The notes under the pieces were generated by a model that saw nothing but the letters and a program-made list of their open reading frames with translations, was not told the origin of the DNA and did no database searches. Both the position numbers and the translations under genes were made by a program. This document shows positions 62,616 to 64,000 of a DNA stretch of 64,000 nt, one piece after another. The stretch's first letter is position 1; each line of letters starts with the position of its first letter. The stretch spans positions 62,001-126,000 of the forward strand of contig NZ_JODY01000020.1 in NCBI RefSeq assembly GCF_000718015.1, written 5' to 3'. This stretch comes from Streptomyces catenulae (GTDB lineage Bacteria > Actinomycetota > Actinomycetes > Streptomycetales > Streptomycetaceae).

Positions 62616-64000
<1,385 letters not shown>

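Overview
The window is very GC-rich DNA with GTG and TTG starts, tight ATGA/GTGA overlaps, a conservon, streptogrisin-type proteases with an SSI inhibitor, a SepF-like protein and a monomeric isocitrate dehydrogenase. Together these point to a Streptomyces (or very close actinomycete) chromosome. No rRNA, tRNA or CRISPR array was seen.

Bases 1 to about 16,000 are accessory DNA with many damaged genes. From left to right they hold: a minus-strand operon of small Streptomyces-type proteins (DUF5999, a frameshifted helix-turn-helix gene, two unknowns, a DUF6415-like protein and a serine-recombinase-like protein lacking the catalytic motif); a divergent XRE/TPR regulator with a YdcF-like enzyme; a methyltransferase pseudogene; two tandem copies of a short secreted-protein gene sharing a perfect 99-bp leader, both frameshifted at the same point; remnants of phage head-tail genes; a small membrane protein between two perfect hairpins; a zinc-ribbon/HTH plus sigma-region-4-like pair; a SAM methyltransferase with an XRE-DUF5753 and a DUF397 gene; and a decayed DUF4277-type (IS1634-like) insertion element with 34-bp terminal inverted repeats that carries an acetyltransferase passenger between 25-bp direct repeats.

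Bases 16,000 to 35,300 look like chromosomal backbone: pirin, a short GntR regulator, asparagine synthetase, a methyltransferase, a double-GNAT protein, isocitrate dehydrogenase, NUDIX, a GlxA-type regulator, a quinone oxidoreductase-like enzyme, an Lrp regulator divergent from an amino-acid permease, and an extracellular proteolysis group: SSI-type inhibitor, streptogrisin D-like protease, SPFH protein and streptogrisin B-like protease.

Bases 35,273 to 46,999 form the most coherent system. A minus-strand operon of eight closely packed genes (permease, FAD/NAD(P) protein, permease, ATPase, lipoprotein, two flavin monooxygenases, DUF1684) faces a plus-strand operon (flavin monooxygenase, acetyltransferase, binding lipoprotein). 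The plus operon is preceded by a 23-codon leader peptide ending in Cys, of the class found ahead of actinobacterial sulfur genes. The set resembles the Bacillus ytm/yxe S-alkyl-cysteine salvage operons and is best read as an organosulfur uptake and breakdown locus.

Bases 47,000 to 64,000 return to backbone: a four-gene conservon (cvnABCD), a SepF-like protein, a glutaryl-CoA-type dehydrogenase, a 14-helix efflux pump, a membrane mannosyltransferase, a PAP2 phosphatase, an I78 inhibitor, a stand-alone cytochrome oxidase subunit I, a GT4 glycosyltransferase with a coupled partner, an Rpf-type resuscitation factor and a truncated hypothetical gene. Perfect GC hairpins sit in most convergent gaps.
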